DNA from: Flavobacteriaceae bacterium
GTDB taxonomy: Bacteria; Bacteroidota; Bacteroidia; Flavobacteriales; Flavobacteriaceae
DNA: 64,000 nt
NCBI GenBank assembly: GCA_017857815.1
Contig: JAFMCL010000002.1
Span: 1-64,000 of the forward strand
Reading direction: 5' to 3'
Shown: in pieces, positions 1 through 9,519 of the stretch
Position numbering within the stretch: position 1 is the stretch's first letter
How the letters are laid out: every line of letters begins with the position of its first letter
Notes under the pieces: model-generated
Database searches by the model: none
Seen by the model: only the letters and a program-made list of their open reading frames with translations
Told to the model about the DNA's origin: nothing
Translations under genes and position numbers: made by a program

Positions 1-1427
1 AAGTGCATTGGCAAAAAGACACCATAAGCACAAACTGCGGTCACCCAGAAATGAACATAACCGAGATTCTTGTTCATCATCGTACCAAACATTTTGGGGA
101 ACCAATGATAAACCCCTGCAAAAAATCCGTACAAAGCAGAGATGCCCATTACTAAGTGAAAGTGAGCTACAACGAAATAAGTGTCATGCACGTTGATGTC
201 AAGCGTGCTATCTCCCAATATTATTCCTGTGAGTCCTCCAGATATAAAGGTAGAAACCAAACCGATTGAAAAGAGCATTGCCGGATTCAATTGAAGATTT
301 CCTTTCCATAATGTTGTGATATAATTAAAAGCTTTAACAGCCGAGGGAATTGCAATAAGCAAAGTTGTAAATGTAAATACTGATCCTAGAAATGGATTCA
401 TTCCTGAGATAAACATGTGATGTGCCCATACAATAGTAGACAAAAATGCAATGGCTAAAATAGACGCAACCATCGCGCGGTATCCAAATATGGGTTTACG
501 TGCATTCGTTGCAATAACTTCAGAAGTAATTCCAAGTGCGGGTAGTATTACAATGTATACTTCTGGGTGGCCAAGAAACCAAAACAAGTGTTCATACAAT
601 ACGGGGGATCCACCTTGATAATGTAAAACCTCTCCTTGAATAAAGATATCTGACAGAAAGAACGAAGTGCCAAAACTTCTGTCCATTATTAATAATAAAG
701 CCGCAGATAACAAAACTGGAAATGAAACCACACCAATAATAGCAGTGACGAAAAATGCCCAAATTGTTAAAGGTAAACGCGTCATGGTCATTCCCTTTGT
801 TCTAAGATTAATGACTGTAACAATGTAATTTAATGATCCCAAAAGTGAGGAAGCAATGAAAATTGCCATAGAGACCAACCAAAGTGTCATTCCCAAACCA
901 GATCCGGGTTGTGCTTGTGGTAAAGCACTCAGAGGAGGATAGATAGTCCAACCAGCAGCGGCAGGTCCAGCTTCAACAAAAAGAGAACAAACCATAATAA
1001 CACTGGATAAGAAAAACATCCAATAAGAAATCATATTTAAAAGTCCAGACGCCATGTCTCTGGCGCCAATCTGTAGTGGAATTAAAAGGTTACTAAAAGT
1101 TCCACTCAATCCTGCTGTCAAAACAAAAAACACCATGATGGTTCCATGAATCGTTACCAATGCAAGGTATACGTTAGGATCCATTATACCGTCAGGAGCC
1201 CACTTCCCTAACAAGACTTGCATCACACCCATTGGCTGCTCTGGCCAAGCCAGCTGTAGTCTAAAGAGCAAAGACATTGCAATCCCAATGATACCCATAA
1301 AAATCCCTGTAATAAGATATTGCTTGGAGATCATTTTATGATCTTGACTAAAAATATATTTAGTTACAAAGGTTTCTTTGTGATGATGTCCGTGATCTTC
1401 TTCGTTTATTTGTGCTGCTGTTGACAT
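1..1427 (-). CDS. ctaD: Cytochrome c oxidase subunit I (partial, C-terminus outside window)
   Basis: This is the catalytic heme-copper subunit of an aa3-type terminal oxidase, which reduces O2 to water and pumps protons in the inner membrane. The ATG at 1427 opens a frame that runs off the window after about 475 codons. The N-terminus is His-rich (residues 12-16). The active-site motif GHPEVY, holding the CuB histidine and its cross-linked tyrosine, is encoded near 560-580. The paired-histidine segment WAHHMF lies near 415-430, and HDTYFVVAHFH further on carries the heme ligands. It is the last visible gene of the act-cox operon, 21 bp after coxB. The call is secure; only the 3' end is missing. 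Confidence 0.97.
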   Translation of the reverse strand, partial: MSTAAQINEEDHGHHHKETFVTKYIFSQDHKMISKQYLITGIFMGIIGIAMSLLFRLQLAWPEQPMGVMQVLLGKWAPDGIMDPNVYLALVTIHGTIMVFFVLTAGLSGTFSNLLIPLQIGARDMASGLLNMISYWMFFLSSVIMVCSLFVEAGPAAAGWTIYPPLSALPQAQPGSGLGMTLWLVSMAIFIASSLLGSLNYIVTVINLRTKGMTMTRLPLTIWAFFVTAIIGVVSFPVLLSAALLLIMDRSFGTSFFLSDIFIQGEVLHYQGGSPVLYEHLFWFLGHPEVYIVILPALGITSEVIATNARKPIFGYRAMVASILAIAFLSTIVWAHHMFISGMNPFLGSVFTFTTLLIAIPSAVKAFNYITTLWKGNLQLNPAMLFSIGLVSTFISGGLTGIILGDSTLDINVHDTYFVVAHFHLVMGISALYGFFAGVYHWFPKMFGTMMNKNLGYVHFWVTAVCAYGVFLPMH

Positions 1428-1448
1428 AACCTTTATTTATTTTATTAA

Positions 1449-2513
1449 TTATTGAATTACCTGAGCAAAAGTTTGCTGATTAGCTATCCATTTTTCAAAT
1501 TCTTCAGGTGTTTCAACAATAATTTTCATTTGCATGTTATAATGTGAAGCACCACATATTTTATTACAAAGCAATAAATAATCAAAAGTATAAGGCTCTA
1601 AAGCTTCTTCTCCATTTGCAACCAATGCTTTGCTATTCTCTACTCTTATTTTATTGATTTTTTTGACTTTGGCCACAACATCTGGATTTTGTCTCATGTC
1701 GCTTGTTGTTGTAACAGGCACAAAAGCAAACTCGGTGATCATTCCAGGAACACAATTCATTTGCGCTCTAAAGTGAGGCATGTATGCAGAATGAAGTACA
1801 TCTTGAGAACGCATTTTAAAAATAACTTCTCTGCCCACAGGCAAGTGAAGTTCTTGAACAACTATATCATCAAACCCATTTGGGTCGGTAGCGTCAATTC
1901 CCACTTGATTTTTACCGTCAAAGTCTTGTAAGAAACGAACATTTGCGTCTCCTAAAACACCATCGTCTCCAGAATAACGTGCTTTCCAGTTGAATTGCTG
2001 AGCGTATAACTCAATGACAAGTGAGTCCTCGTCTTCTTCCACCGACATAATGTTTGTCCAAGTATACAATCCATAGAGAATCAATCCCGCTAAAACGATA
2101 ACTGGAATGATGGTCCAAACGGCTTCTAGTCTATCGTTGTCAGCATAGAAGTAAGCTTTTTTACCTTTTTCTCCGCGATACTTATAAGCAAAATAATGGA
2201 GTAATGCTTGTGTTATGGTTTGAACAAAAAAGATAATTGCAAACGAAATCCACATCAAATTATCATAATCAGCTCCATGTTCTGAGGAAGCGTCAGGAAG
2301 CAAAACATCTCCCCACTTCCAAAATGAAAATAATGTCAAAGCATAGATGAAAATCAAAAATGCAAACATCAACTTTCCATTAAGCTGATTGTCATCGTCA
2401 TCCGCAACCTGAGTGTTGACTTTTGGCGTTTGAGACAATTCAAATATTTTTGTGATTTGCCAAATGGCTATCGCAATTAATGCTAGAACCGTAAGTGTCA
2501 GTATAACCGTCAT
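1449..2513 (-). CDS. ctaC: Cytochrome c oxidase subunit II
   Basis: This subunit carries the CuA electron-entry site of the aa3 oxidase. The 354-residue product has an N-terminal membrane segment (about 2-20), then two more (about 48-66 and 90-108) followed by a third hydrophobic stretch (about 132-150), and a periplasmic cupredoxin domain. Candidate CuA ligands are H241 and the motif CNKICGASHYNM (C316, C320, H324, M327). The residue between the two cysteines that is usually Glu is Lys here (CNKIC). About 35 extra charged residues (about 272-307) separate the His ligand from the Cys motif. The spacing to actF (21 bp) and coxA (21 bp) supports one transcript. The act-cox gene order matches the alternative complex III-aa3 supercomplex described in Flavobacterium johnsoniae. 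Confidence 0.95.
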   Translation of the reverse strand: MTVILTLTVLALIAIAIWQITKIFELSQTPKVNTQVADDDDNQLNGKLMFAFLIFIYALTLFSFWKWGDVLLPDASSEHGADYDNLMWISFAIIFFVQTITQALLHYFAYKYRGEKGKKAYFYADNDRLEAVWTIIPVIVLAGLILYGLYTWTNIMSVEEDEDSLVIELYAQQFNWKARYSGDDGVLGDANVRFLQDFDGKNQVGIDATDPNGFDDIVVQELHLPVGREVIFKMRSQDVLHSAYMPHFRAQMNCVPGMITEFAFVPVTTTSDMRQNPDVVAKVKKINKIRVENSKALVANGEEALEPYTFDYLLLCNKICGASHYNMQMKIIVETPEEFEKWIANQQTFAQVIQ

Positions 2514-2534
2514 TTATTTCTTACAATTTATTGT

Positions 2535-3899
2535 TTAATAATGAAAACGTTCACTCTCTCCCATGAAAGGATCTCCCTTTGCATGAAGTGGTGCTTTCGA
2601 AATTTCTTTGAATACTACATAAATAAACAGGCCAAAGAAGAATAAAAATCCTCCTATTTCAGGAATCCCTATGAACCATTGATCTCCAACTGCTGATGGC
2701 ATGATCATGTTAAATATGTCTATATAATGTCCTAGAAGAATTACTATTCCAGCCATTACTATAAAATAATTAATTCTTTTATAATCACTATTCATAAGGA
2801 GTAACAATGGAAATATAAAGTTCATCACCAACATTCCAAAAAACGGAAGGTTGTAATCCTCAATTCTAGTAATGAAATAAGTTACTTCTTCTGGAATGTT
2901 TGAATACCAAATCAGCATGAATTGAGAAAACCATAAATAGGTCCAAAAGACACTGATACCAAACATAAACTTTCCTAAATCATGAATGTGACTGTCATTC
3001 ACCTTTTCTAGGTATCCTTTTGATTTAAGGTAGATTGTAACTAAAGCAATCGCTGTGATTCCAGAAACAAACATGCTTGCAAAGACATACCATCCAAACA
3101 AAGTACTGAACCAGTGCGGGTCAATGGACATGATCCAGTCCCAAGACATCATGGATTCAGTAACGATATAAAAAACTAGGAAACCTGCAGAGATTCTAAA
3201 GTTTTTCTTGTGGTTTGAAATATCATTGGCTTGATCTTGCGCCAAAGAAAATTTTCTAGAAAAATACCTGTATGTTGACCAACCTGCTATGTAAAATAAG
3301 GCACGAGCTAAGAAAAAAGGAACGTTTAAAAAACCTGTTTTTGAAGCAATCAATTTATCATGAGCTACGACTTCAGGATCCATCCATATGAATAAATGAT
3401 TCATATGAAGACCAGAGAGTACAAGAATTACAAACACGATAAGTGCTCCTGGTAAAAGGTAGCCTGTTATTCCCTCCATGACACGATACAGTGCAGGAGA
3501 CCACCCGGCTTGTGCTGCTCTTTGTATTGCATAAAATGCCAATACACCCAACGATATCATAAAAAAGAAAAAGGCAGCTACATACAAAGCAGCCCAAGGC
3601 TTATTTTGCAATTGGTGTAACAAATGCTCTCCGTGAGCATCGTCTGCATGTGGATCGGCAGCATGACTATTGTCTTCATGAGAAGCGTCATGAGTTTTTT
3701 CTTGTTTCGCATCAGTTGCATGATCTGCTCCGTGAGCAGCTTCTTGCTGGTGCTCGTCACCTAGATGCGCTTCGGCAACCATAGCTTGTGCTTCTTTAAC
3801 CGTGCTTGGTATAGAAAGAAAACCATAGACCAAGCCTAAAAATCCAACCACCATAAAGACGATAGAGAAGTTTCTTAATTTATTTGTAAAAGTATACAT
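2535..3899 (-). CDS. actF: Alternative complex III membrane subunit ActF
   Basis: ActF is one of two NrfD/PsrC-like polytopic membrane subunits of alternative complex III, the menaquinol:cytochrome c oxidoreductase. The start is placed at the ATG at 3899 (MYTFTNKLRN); an upstream in-frame TTG at 3911 is less likely. The protein is 454 residues with about ten predicted membrane helices. After the first helix there is a strikingly His/Asp/Ala-rich loop (residues about 45-95, eleven His), expected to face the periplasm. Position between actE and coxB fits the conserved act order. The call rests on context and membrane pattern, since ActF is poorly conserved in sequence. Confidence 0.88.
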   Translation of the reverse strand: MYTFTNKLRNFSIVFMVVGFLGLVYGFLSIPSTVKEAQAMVAEAHLGDEHQQEAAHGADHATDAKQEKTHDASHEDNSHAADPHADDAHGEHLLHQLQNKPWAALYVAAFFFFMISLGVLAFYAIQRAAQAGWSPALYRVMEGITGYLLPGALIVFVILVLSGLHMNHLFIWMDPEVVAHDKLIASKTGFLNVPFFLARALFYIAGWSTYRYFSRKFSLAQDQANDISNHKKNFRISAGFLVFYIVTESMMSWDWIMSIDPHWFSTLFGWYVFASMFVSGITAIALVTIYLKSKGYLEKVNDSHIHDLGKFMFGISVFWTYLWFSQFMLIWYSNIPEEVTYFITRIEDYNLPFFGMLVMNFIFPLLLLMNSDYKRINYFIVMAGIVILLGHYIDIFNMIMPSAVGDQWFIGIPEIGGFLFFFGLFIYVVFKEISKAPLHAKGDPFMGESERFHY

Positions 3900-3915
3900 A
3901 CTGCGATTCAATAAA

Positions 3916-4470
3916 TTATTTCTTAATCAAGTTTTGACGAAGTTCCATCACGTGTTGTGCGATTTGCCAGCGTTCTATTGCGTTTACTTGTCCTGCATGA
4001 GATCCCATTGCATTTTTACCATACATTAAAACATGATAAACACTACCAGGAGTAATCTCACGATCTGCATAACTGGGTACTCCCAGAAATTTTTCTCTAG
4101 TCATCAATATTCCTTGACCGTCTCCTTTAGATCCGTGACAAACTGCACAATAAACTCCGTACAATTCCTTTCCCTCTGCTAAATGTTCAGGAGTTTTTTC
4201 TATTCTAGATATCAAATTTTGTTTGGCATCTTCATAACCCTCGTTTGTGTCAGCATAATCATAAGGCTCCCAACCTCTAGCTACTGTTCCATCTACAGGA
4301 GTTTGTGCCTCAATTCCATTTGAAAAAGCATCAGAATCGGCATAAGTCTCATATCCAACAGGCTCGTACATGTTAGGGAAATATTGATAATTTGGTTTCG
4401 CTGGGTTAAAACAAGAATGCATAACCAAAGTCACGATCGCAAATGTCAATAAAGAGAAATAGTTTTTCAT
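3916..4470 (-). CDS. actE: Alternative complex III monoheme cytochrome c ActE
   Basis: This 184-residue lipoprotein is the mobile-type cytochrome c subunit of alternative complex III, passing electrons towards cytochrome oxidase. A lipobox ending in VMHSC puts the acylated cysteine at residue 20. A single heme-binding motif CAVCH lies at 108-112, and M155 in the segment GKNAMGSH is a good candidate for the axial ligand. The protein is followed by a short C-terminal helix. It starts 1 bp after the stop of actD and ends 16 bp before the chosen start of actF, consistent with tight translational coupling in the operon. Confidence 0.92.
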   Translation of the reverse strand: MKNYFSLLTFAIVTLVMHSCFNPAKPNYQYFPNMYEPVGYETYADSDAFSNGIEAQTPVDGTVARGWEPYDYADTNEGYEDAKQNLISRIEKTPEHLAEGKELYGVYCAVCHGSKGDGQGILMTREKFLGVPSYADREITPGSVYHVLMYGKNAMGSHAGQVNAIERWQIAQHVMELRQNLIKK

Positions 4471-4471
4471 T

Positions 4472-4999
4472 TTATCCCTTTTTTTCTGTTAATGTTATTT
4501 CAATTGCCCCAGTCTTTTCCAACAAAGTCTTGAGTTCTTCTTCATTGTTATGAATTTCGATCTCAACTAAAAACTTATCATCAGTAGTTAAAGGGTTAGG
4601 GTTTTCAGCTTCTTTAAAAGGCCACAACTTACTTCTTAAATAGAAAGTTATTACCATTAAATGCGCTGCAAAAAATATTGTCAATTCAAACATAATTGGA
4701 ACGAATGCAGGCATGTTTTCCAAGTAAGAAAAACTAGGTTTTCCTCCAATATTTTGAGGCCAGTCTTCTATCATTATGTAATTCATCATCCAAATGGAAA
4801 CACAAAAACCAATGCAACCATAGATGAACGCCATGATTGAAATTCGGGTATCTGCAAGTCCTAGTACTTTGTCCAAACCATGGACTGGGAAAGGAGTGTA
4901 GACTTCTTCGATGTGATGCTTTTCTGCTCGTATGTCTTTGACTGCCGCTAAAAGGACATCATCATCATCGTAAAGCGCATGTATTACTTGATTACTCAT
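4472..4999 (-). CDS. actD: Alternative complex III subunit ActD (DUF3341)
   Basis: ActD is a small membrane subunit of alternative complex III, of the DUF3341 family, probably structural and needed for assembly around the NrfD-like subunits. The 175-residue product has a soluble N-terminal region with the family-typical YTPFPVHGLD segment (34-43) and two membrane helices (about 55-77 and 99-121). It ends in a charged cytosolic tail. Its start codon overlaps the stop of actC (ATGA, 4996-4999), which indicates coupled translation. Confidence 0.92.
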   Translation of the reverse strand: MSNQVIHALYDDDDVLLAAVKDIRAEKHHIEEVYTPFPVHGLDKVLGLADTRISIMAFIYGCIGFCVSIWMMNYIMIEDWPQNIGGKPSFSYLENMPAFVPIMFELTIFFAAHLMVITFYLRSKLWPFKEAENPNPLTTDDKFLVEIEIHNNEEELKTLLEKTGAIEITLTEKKG

Positions 5000-6384
5000 T
5001 TTTTGCCTTCTCTTAATTTTTTATATTTTTCTCCCGATGATTTTAAAATCGTTTTTACTTCTGCCTGAGCAATCACTGGGAATGTTCTGGAGTACAATAA
5101 AAATAGTACAAAGAAAAAACCAATTGTTCCTATAAAGATACCTATGTCCACAAATGTTGGGGAAAACATCGTCCATGAAGACGGTAAATAATCCCTGTGA
5201 AGTGAGGTTACAATAATTACAAACCTTTCAAACCACATCCCAATATTTACTACTATTGATATGATAAATGAAAACACAATGCTTGTTCTCAATTTTTTGA
5301 ACCACATAAACTGAGGTGAAAATACATTACAGGTCATCATCGACCAATAAGCCCACCAGTAAGGCCCCGTGGCGCGGTTCAAAAATGCGTATTGTTCGTA
5401 TTCTACTCCTGAATACCAAGCAATGAAAAGCTCGGTAATATAAGCAACCCCAACTATAGAACCTGTAATCATGATCACGATATTCATTAATTCTATATGC
5501 TGTACGGTGATGTAATTTTCTAAATTGGAAACTTTACGCATGATAATCAAAAGCGTATTTACCATCGCAAAACCAGAGAATATCGCTCCCGCTACAAAGT
5601 ATGGAGGAAATATTGTAGTGTGCCATCCTGGAATTACTGAAGTAGCAAAATCAAACGATACGATCGTATGAACTGACAATACCAAAGGAGTTGCTAAACC
5701 CGCAAGGACTAATGATACTTCTTCAAAACGTTGCCAGTCTTTCGCTCTTCCGCTCCATCCAAAACTCAACAAGCTGTATATCTTTTTCTGAAAAGGTCGC
5801 ACTGCGCGATCTCGAATCATTGCAAAATCTGGAAGCAAGCCTGTCCACCAGAATACCAAGGAAACAGAGAGATAAGTCGATATTGCAAACACATCCCAAA
5901 GTAAAGGAGAATTGAAATTCACCCATAAAGAACCAAAAGAATTTGGAATAGGTAATACCCAATAAGCCAACCAAGGTCGACCCATGTGTATGATTGGGAA
6001 AAGTCCTGCTTGTATTACAGAAAATATTGTCATAGCTTCCGCAGAACGGTTAATTGCCATACGCCATTTTTGTCTAAACAAAAGTAATACTGCTGAAATC
6101 AGTGTTCCGGCATGTCCAATTCCTACCCACCATACAAAGTTGGTAATGTCCCATGCCCAACCTACGGTTTTATTTAGTCCCCAAGTTCCAATACCTGTAG
6201 AGATAGTGTATATAATACAACCAATACCCCACATAAATGCGGCTAATGCGATGCCAAAAACAATCCACCACTGGCGATTTGCTTTACCTTCAACAGGAGC
6301 CGCTACATCAACAGTAACATCATGATAGGTTTTATCACCTGTTACTAAGGGTTTTCTTATCGGTGCTTCGTAATGAGATGCCAT
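4996..6384 (-). CDS. actC: Alternative complex III quinol-binding subunit ActC (NrfD/PsrC family)
   Basis: ActC is the main NrfD/PsrC-family membrane subunit of alternative complex III. Family knowledge assigns it the quinol-oxidising site and a role in proton translocation. The 462-residue product shows about ten hydrophobic helices with conserved loops such as WNFNSPLLWDVF-like and GMWFERF stretches. The N-terminus is soluble and begins MASHYEAPIRKPL. It follows actB by 23 bp and overlaps actD by 4 bp. Confidence 0.95.
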   Translation of the reverse strand: MASHYEAPIRKPLVTGDKTYHDVTVDVAAPVEGKANRQWWIVFGIALAAFMWGIGCIIYTISTGIGTWGLNKTVGWAWDITNFVWWVGIGHAGTLISAVLLLFRQKWRMAINRSAEAMTIFSVIQAGLFPIIHMGRPWLAYWVLPIPNSFGSLWVNFNSPLLWDVFAISTYLSVSLVFWWTGLLPDFAMIRDRAVRPFQKKIYSLLSFGWSGRAKDWQRFEEVSLVLAGLATPLVLSVHTIVSFDFATSVIPGWHTTIFPPYFVAGAIFSGFAMVNTLLIIMRKVSNLENYITVQHIELMNIVIMITGSIVGVAYITELFIAWYSGVEYEQYAFLNRATGPYWWAYWSMMTCNVFSPQFMWFKKLRTSIVFSFIISIVVNIGMWFERFVIIVTSLHRDYLPSSWTMFSPTFVDIGIFIGTIGFFFVLFLLYSRTFPVIAQAEVKTILKSSGEKYKKLREGKK

Positions 6385-6407
6385 ACGATTTGTTTTATTC
6401 TATTTTT

Positions 6408-9400
6408 TTAAGATTGATCTGTATTTCTTATTTTGGTTTGGTACATAACGTTCGGTTTTGTTCCAACAGACTCCAATAAGTGATACATTCTATCGTTATC
6501 CTTTAATTCAGTTATTTTACTGGACTTATCATTGATATCTCCAAAGGTCATCGCGGCATTGCTACATGCATTTGAGCACGCCGTTTGGAATTCACCATCT
6601 TCAATTTGACGTCCCTCTAGCTTGGCATCTAAGATTGTTTTTTGTGTCATTTGAATACACATAGAACATTTCTCCATTACCCCTCTTGATCTTACAACCA
6701 CATCAGGATTAAGAACCATACGTCCTAAATCATTGTTCATGTGGTAGTCAAACTCATCATTCTTATTGTAAAGAAACCAGTTAAATCTTCTTACTTTATA
6801 AGGACAGTTGTTGGCACAATATCTTGTTCCTACACAACGGTTATAGGCCATGTGGTTTTGTCCTTGGCGACCATGAGAAGTTGCTGCCACAGGGCAAACA
6901 GTTTCACAAGGCGCGTGGTTACAATGCTGACACATCACCGGCTGGAATGCTACTTGAGGATTCTCAGAAGCCTTTTCCATTTGACTGAAAGTCGTAAGCG
7001 AATCAGACAAACCAGAAATGTCATCTTTTGTTTGATCATCCCCTTCAAAAGTTTCCTCTGAAGAATAATAACGGTCAATCCGCAACCAGTGCATGTCTCT
7101 TGACTTTCTTATTTCAGACTTACCAACTACAGGCACATTGTTTTCTGAATGGCAAGCAATAACACACGCGCCACATCCAGTACATGCATTCAAGTCAATT
7201 GATAAATTGAAATGATGTCCTATGGAACGATCAAAAGATTGCCACATGTCTACTTCAGGAGAAGTGACTTCAAATTCAATATGATTTTTAGAAACCTTTG
7301 GAATTGCATTCCAATATTCTTTGTCTTTGGTGTTAAATATTTCTAAAGTAGTTTCCTTAATAATATCTCCTCGACCCATCAAAGTGTTGTGCAACTGAAC
7401 ACAAGCAAATTCATGAAATCCATCTACTGGAGTTATGCTGACTTCTTGAACGCTGTCGAAGTTATTATAAAGTGTATAGGCGTTAACCCCTACTTGCATT
7501 TCATCGTTTAATCCTTTTCTTTCCCCATATCCGAAAGAAAGTCCAACTGTTCCTAATGCTTGTCCAGGTTGAATCAAAACAGGAGCAACAAGAGTTTTAT
7601 TTGCGACTTTAACTTGAGCATAACTTCCATTTAATGCACCATTCGCAACATTAACGTTTTTCAGACCGATTGATTTTGCATCGGCAGAAGAAATTGTGAG
7701 GTAGTTGTCCCAAGATATACGACTTATTGGGTCTGGAAATTCTTGAAGCCATGGATTATTTGACTGCTGTCCATCTCCCATTCCCGTTTTAGAATATAAA
7801 ACCAAAGCCATTCCATTTGTTGAATTGGCTGAAAGGGTTTTAAGATTGGAAGCAATATTAATCAAATTAGCTTCTCCAACTTTAATATTAGAGTTAGAAG
7901 AAATATAACCGTCATGTAGCACTTTACTCCATGGTTTTCCTTCTAATATAGTTTCTTCCCAATTGGCTTTAATTACATCATAATAACTTGATTCGCTATT
8001 GGATAGTTTCAACAATATATCTTGAAACTGTTGAGTGTCAAATAATGGACGAATTGTTGGTTGTGCCAATGCATAATGCCCAGCTTTAAACTCATAATCT
8101 CCCCAGCTTTCTAAGTAATTAGGAGTGGCGGCGATATATTGAGCTGAAGCAGCAGTTTCGTCTTCTTTTGAAGAGAAAGAAACTGACAATTCTAATTTTT
8201 CGAATGCTGAAATAAATTCAGAAGCATTCGGTAAAGTGTATCCAGGATTAATCCCAGCAGTAAGTAATCCTTTTACTTTTCCACTTTTAATATCTTCAAT
8301 CAATTGCATCATTGCCTTGTCATCTCCTTGACGGATCAACCTAGGCTGAGCAACATCCATAACCTCACTTTGGAGGTAATTGTTTATTGCTAAAACGATT
8401 TCTTGTGCAGCTACGTCGTTTATACCTGAAACCACTACACCTTTATTTTTTGAAGCTTTCAAACGACTCACTGCATTTGTAACTGCTTTTTGAACTTCAG
8501 GGTTCAAATCACTCTTTAATGAAGTGTTGGTTAACTGCGCATAAATTTGAGCAATTACTTTTTTATGTGTTGCTGGAGTTGAAGGAACTCTTTTGTCTGC
8601 ATTTGCACCAGAAAGTGTCATGTTTGACTCAAACTGAATGTGGTGAGACATTTTAGAGTGACCGTGTCCTTTTACAGGAACTCTTCCTTTTGTATAGGAA
8701 CTGTCGTATCCTCCCCCTTGCCAATCTCCTAGGATATCAGCAGCGACAGAAACAATAGTTTCGGCTTTAGAGAAATCGTAATCCGCTAAGGCACGAACTC
8801 CATATGCATTTTCAAAGGCAGACAATGCTGCACTTGAAGAAATCGCATCATAAACAACGTGAGATACGTTTGGATATTCTTCTTTAAAGCCTTCAATTAT
8901 TTTATTAGTAGTCGGACTCGCAAAAGTTTGCGTTAAAAGAACAACTGATTTATTGGTTGCAGCGAGTGCTTTTAATTTTGCCGTTACTTGTTTATTTAAA
9001 TCAGACCAAGAAATGTCCTCTCCGTTGGCTTTAGGTCCTTGTAGTCTTTTTATATCATATAGGGATAAAACAGAAGCATGGACACGAGCGTTTGCACCGC
9101 CAAGTGTTGGAGCATCTGGATTATTTTCAACCTTAATTGGTCTCCCCTCACGGGTTTTAATCAATATGCTTGCAAAATCAAAACCATCTGCAATCGTTGT
9201 GGCGTAATAGTTGGCTATTCCTGGACGAATTTGTTCTGGCTGAACGACATAAGGAACAGACTTAATAACAGGACCCTCGCAAGCGGCAAGTGATGCAGCG
9301 GCGGTACTGAAGCCTACATACTTTAGGAAATCACGGCGGTTGGTGCTCGACTCGCTTAAGGTCTCTTCATCTCCCAAAAACTCATCTACTGGAATTTTTT

Positions 9401-9491
9401 CTACAAATTCATTTTGTTCCAGCTTTTGTACAACTTCGCTTTCTTGATCGAGTTGCTCAACGCTTTTCCAATAAATCTTATTTGACGACAT
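6408..9491 (-). CDS. actB: Alternative complex III subunit ActB (molybdopterin oxidoreductase-like plus FeS domain)
   Basis: This 1027-residue periplasm-facing subunit fuses a molybdopterin-oxidoreductase-like domain with a four-cluster ferredoxin domain. It passes electrons from quinol to the hemes of ActA/ActE. A Tat-like signal (NRRDFLKYVG, 51-60) sits unusually far in, after a soluble 50-residue leader, and is followed by a lipobox ending at C71. The C-terminal third carries the cysteine groups CTGCGACVIAC, CQHCNHAPCETVC, RCVGTRYCANNC and CSMC...ACSNAC, enough for three [4Fe-4S] and one [3Fe-4S] clusters. In characterised complexes the Mo-like domain holds no cofactor. Neighbours are actA upstream (28 bp) and actC downstream (23 bp). 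Confidence 0.96.
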   Translation of the reverse strand: MSSNKIYWKSVEQLDQESEVVQKLEQNEFVEKIPVDEFLGDEETLSESSTNRRDFLKYVGFSTAAASLAACEGPVIKSVPYVVQPEQIRPGIANYYATTIADGFDFASILIKTREGRPIKVENNPDAPTLGGANARVHASVLSLYDIKRLQGPKANGEDISWSDLNKQVTAKLKALAATNKSVVLLTQTFASPTTNKIIEGFKEEYPNVSHVVYDAISSSAALSAFENAYGVRALADYDFSKAETIVSVAADILGDWQGGGYDSSYTKGRVPVKGHGHSKMSHHIQFESNMTLSGANADKRVPSTPATHKKVIAQIYAQLTNTSLKSDLNPEVQKAVTNAVSRLKASKNKGVVVSGINDVAAQEIVLAINNYLQSEVMDVAQPRLIRQGDDKAMMQLIEDIKSGKVKGLLTAGINPGYTLPNASEFISAFEKLELSVSFSSKEDETAASAQYIAATPNYLESWGDYEFKAGHYALAQPTIRPLFDTQQFQDILLKLSNSESSYYDVIKANWEETILEGKPWSKVLHDGYISSNSNIKVGEANLINIASNLKTLSANSTNGMALVLYSKTGMGDGQQSNNPWLQEFPDPISRISWDNYLTISSADAKSIGLKNVNVANGALNGSYAQVKVANKTLVAPVLIQPGQALGTVGLSFGYGERKGLNDEMQVGVNAYTLYNNFDSVQEVSITPVDGFHEFACVQLHNTLMGRGDIIKETTLEIFNTKDKEYWNAIPKVSKNHIEFEVTSPEVDMWQSFDRSIGHHFNLSIDLNACTGCGACVIACHSENNVPVVGKSEIRKSRDMHWLRIDRYYSSEETFEGDDQTKDDISGLSDSLTTFSQMEKASENPQVAFQPVMCQHCNHAPCETVCPVAATSHGRQGQNHMAYNRCVGTRYCANNCPYKVRRFNWFLYNKNDEFDYHMNNDLGRMVLNPDVVVRSRGVMEKCSMCIQMTQKTILDAKLEGRQIEDGEFQTACSNACSNAAMTFGDINDKSSKITELKDNDRMYHLLESVGTKPNVMYQTKIRNTDQS

Positions 9492-9519
9492 AGATTATAT
9501 TATAGTTTAACCGTTTTCA

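Noticed and set aside
6741-7061. Open frame of about 106 codons on the plus strand inside actB
   Set aside because: Antisense to the conserved FeS-domain coding region, with no signal peptide, domain or promoter; its composition is a by-product of actB codons. The same holds for other antisense frames, such as those at 5984-6325 and 13466-13753.
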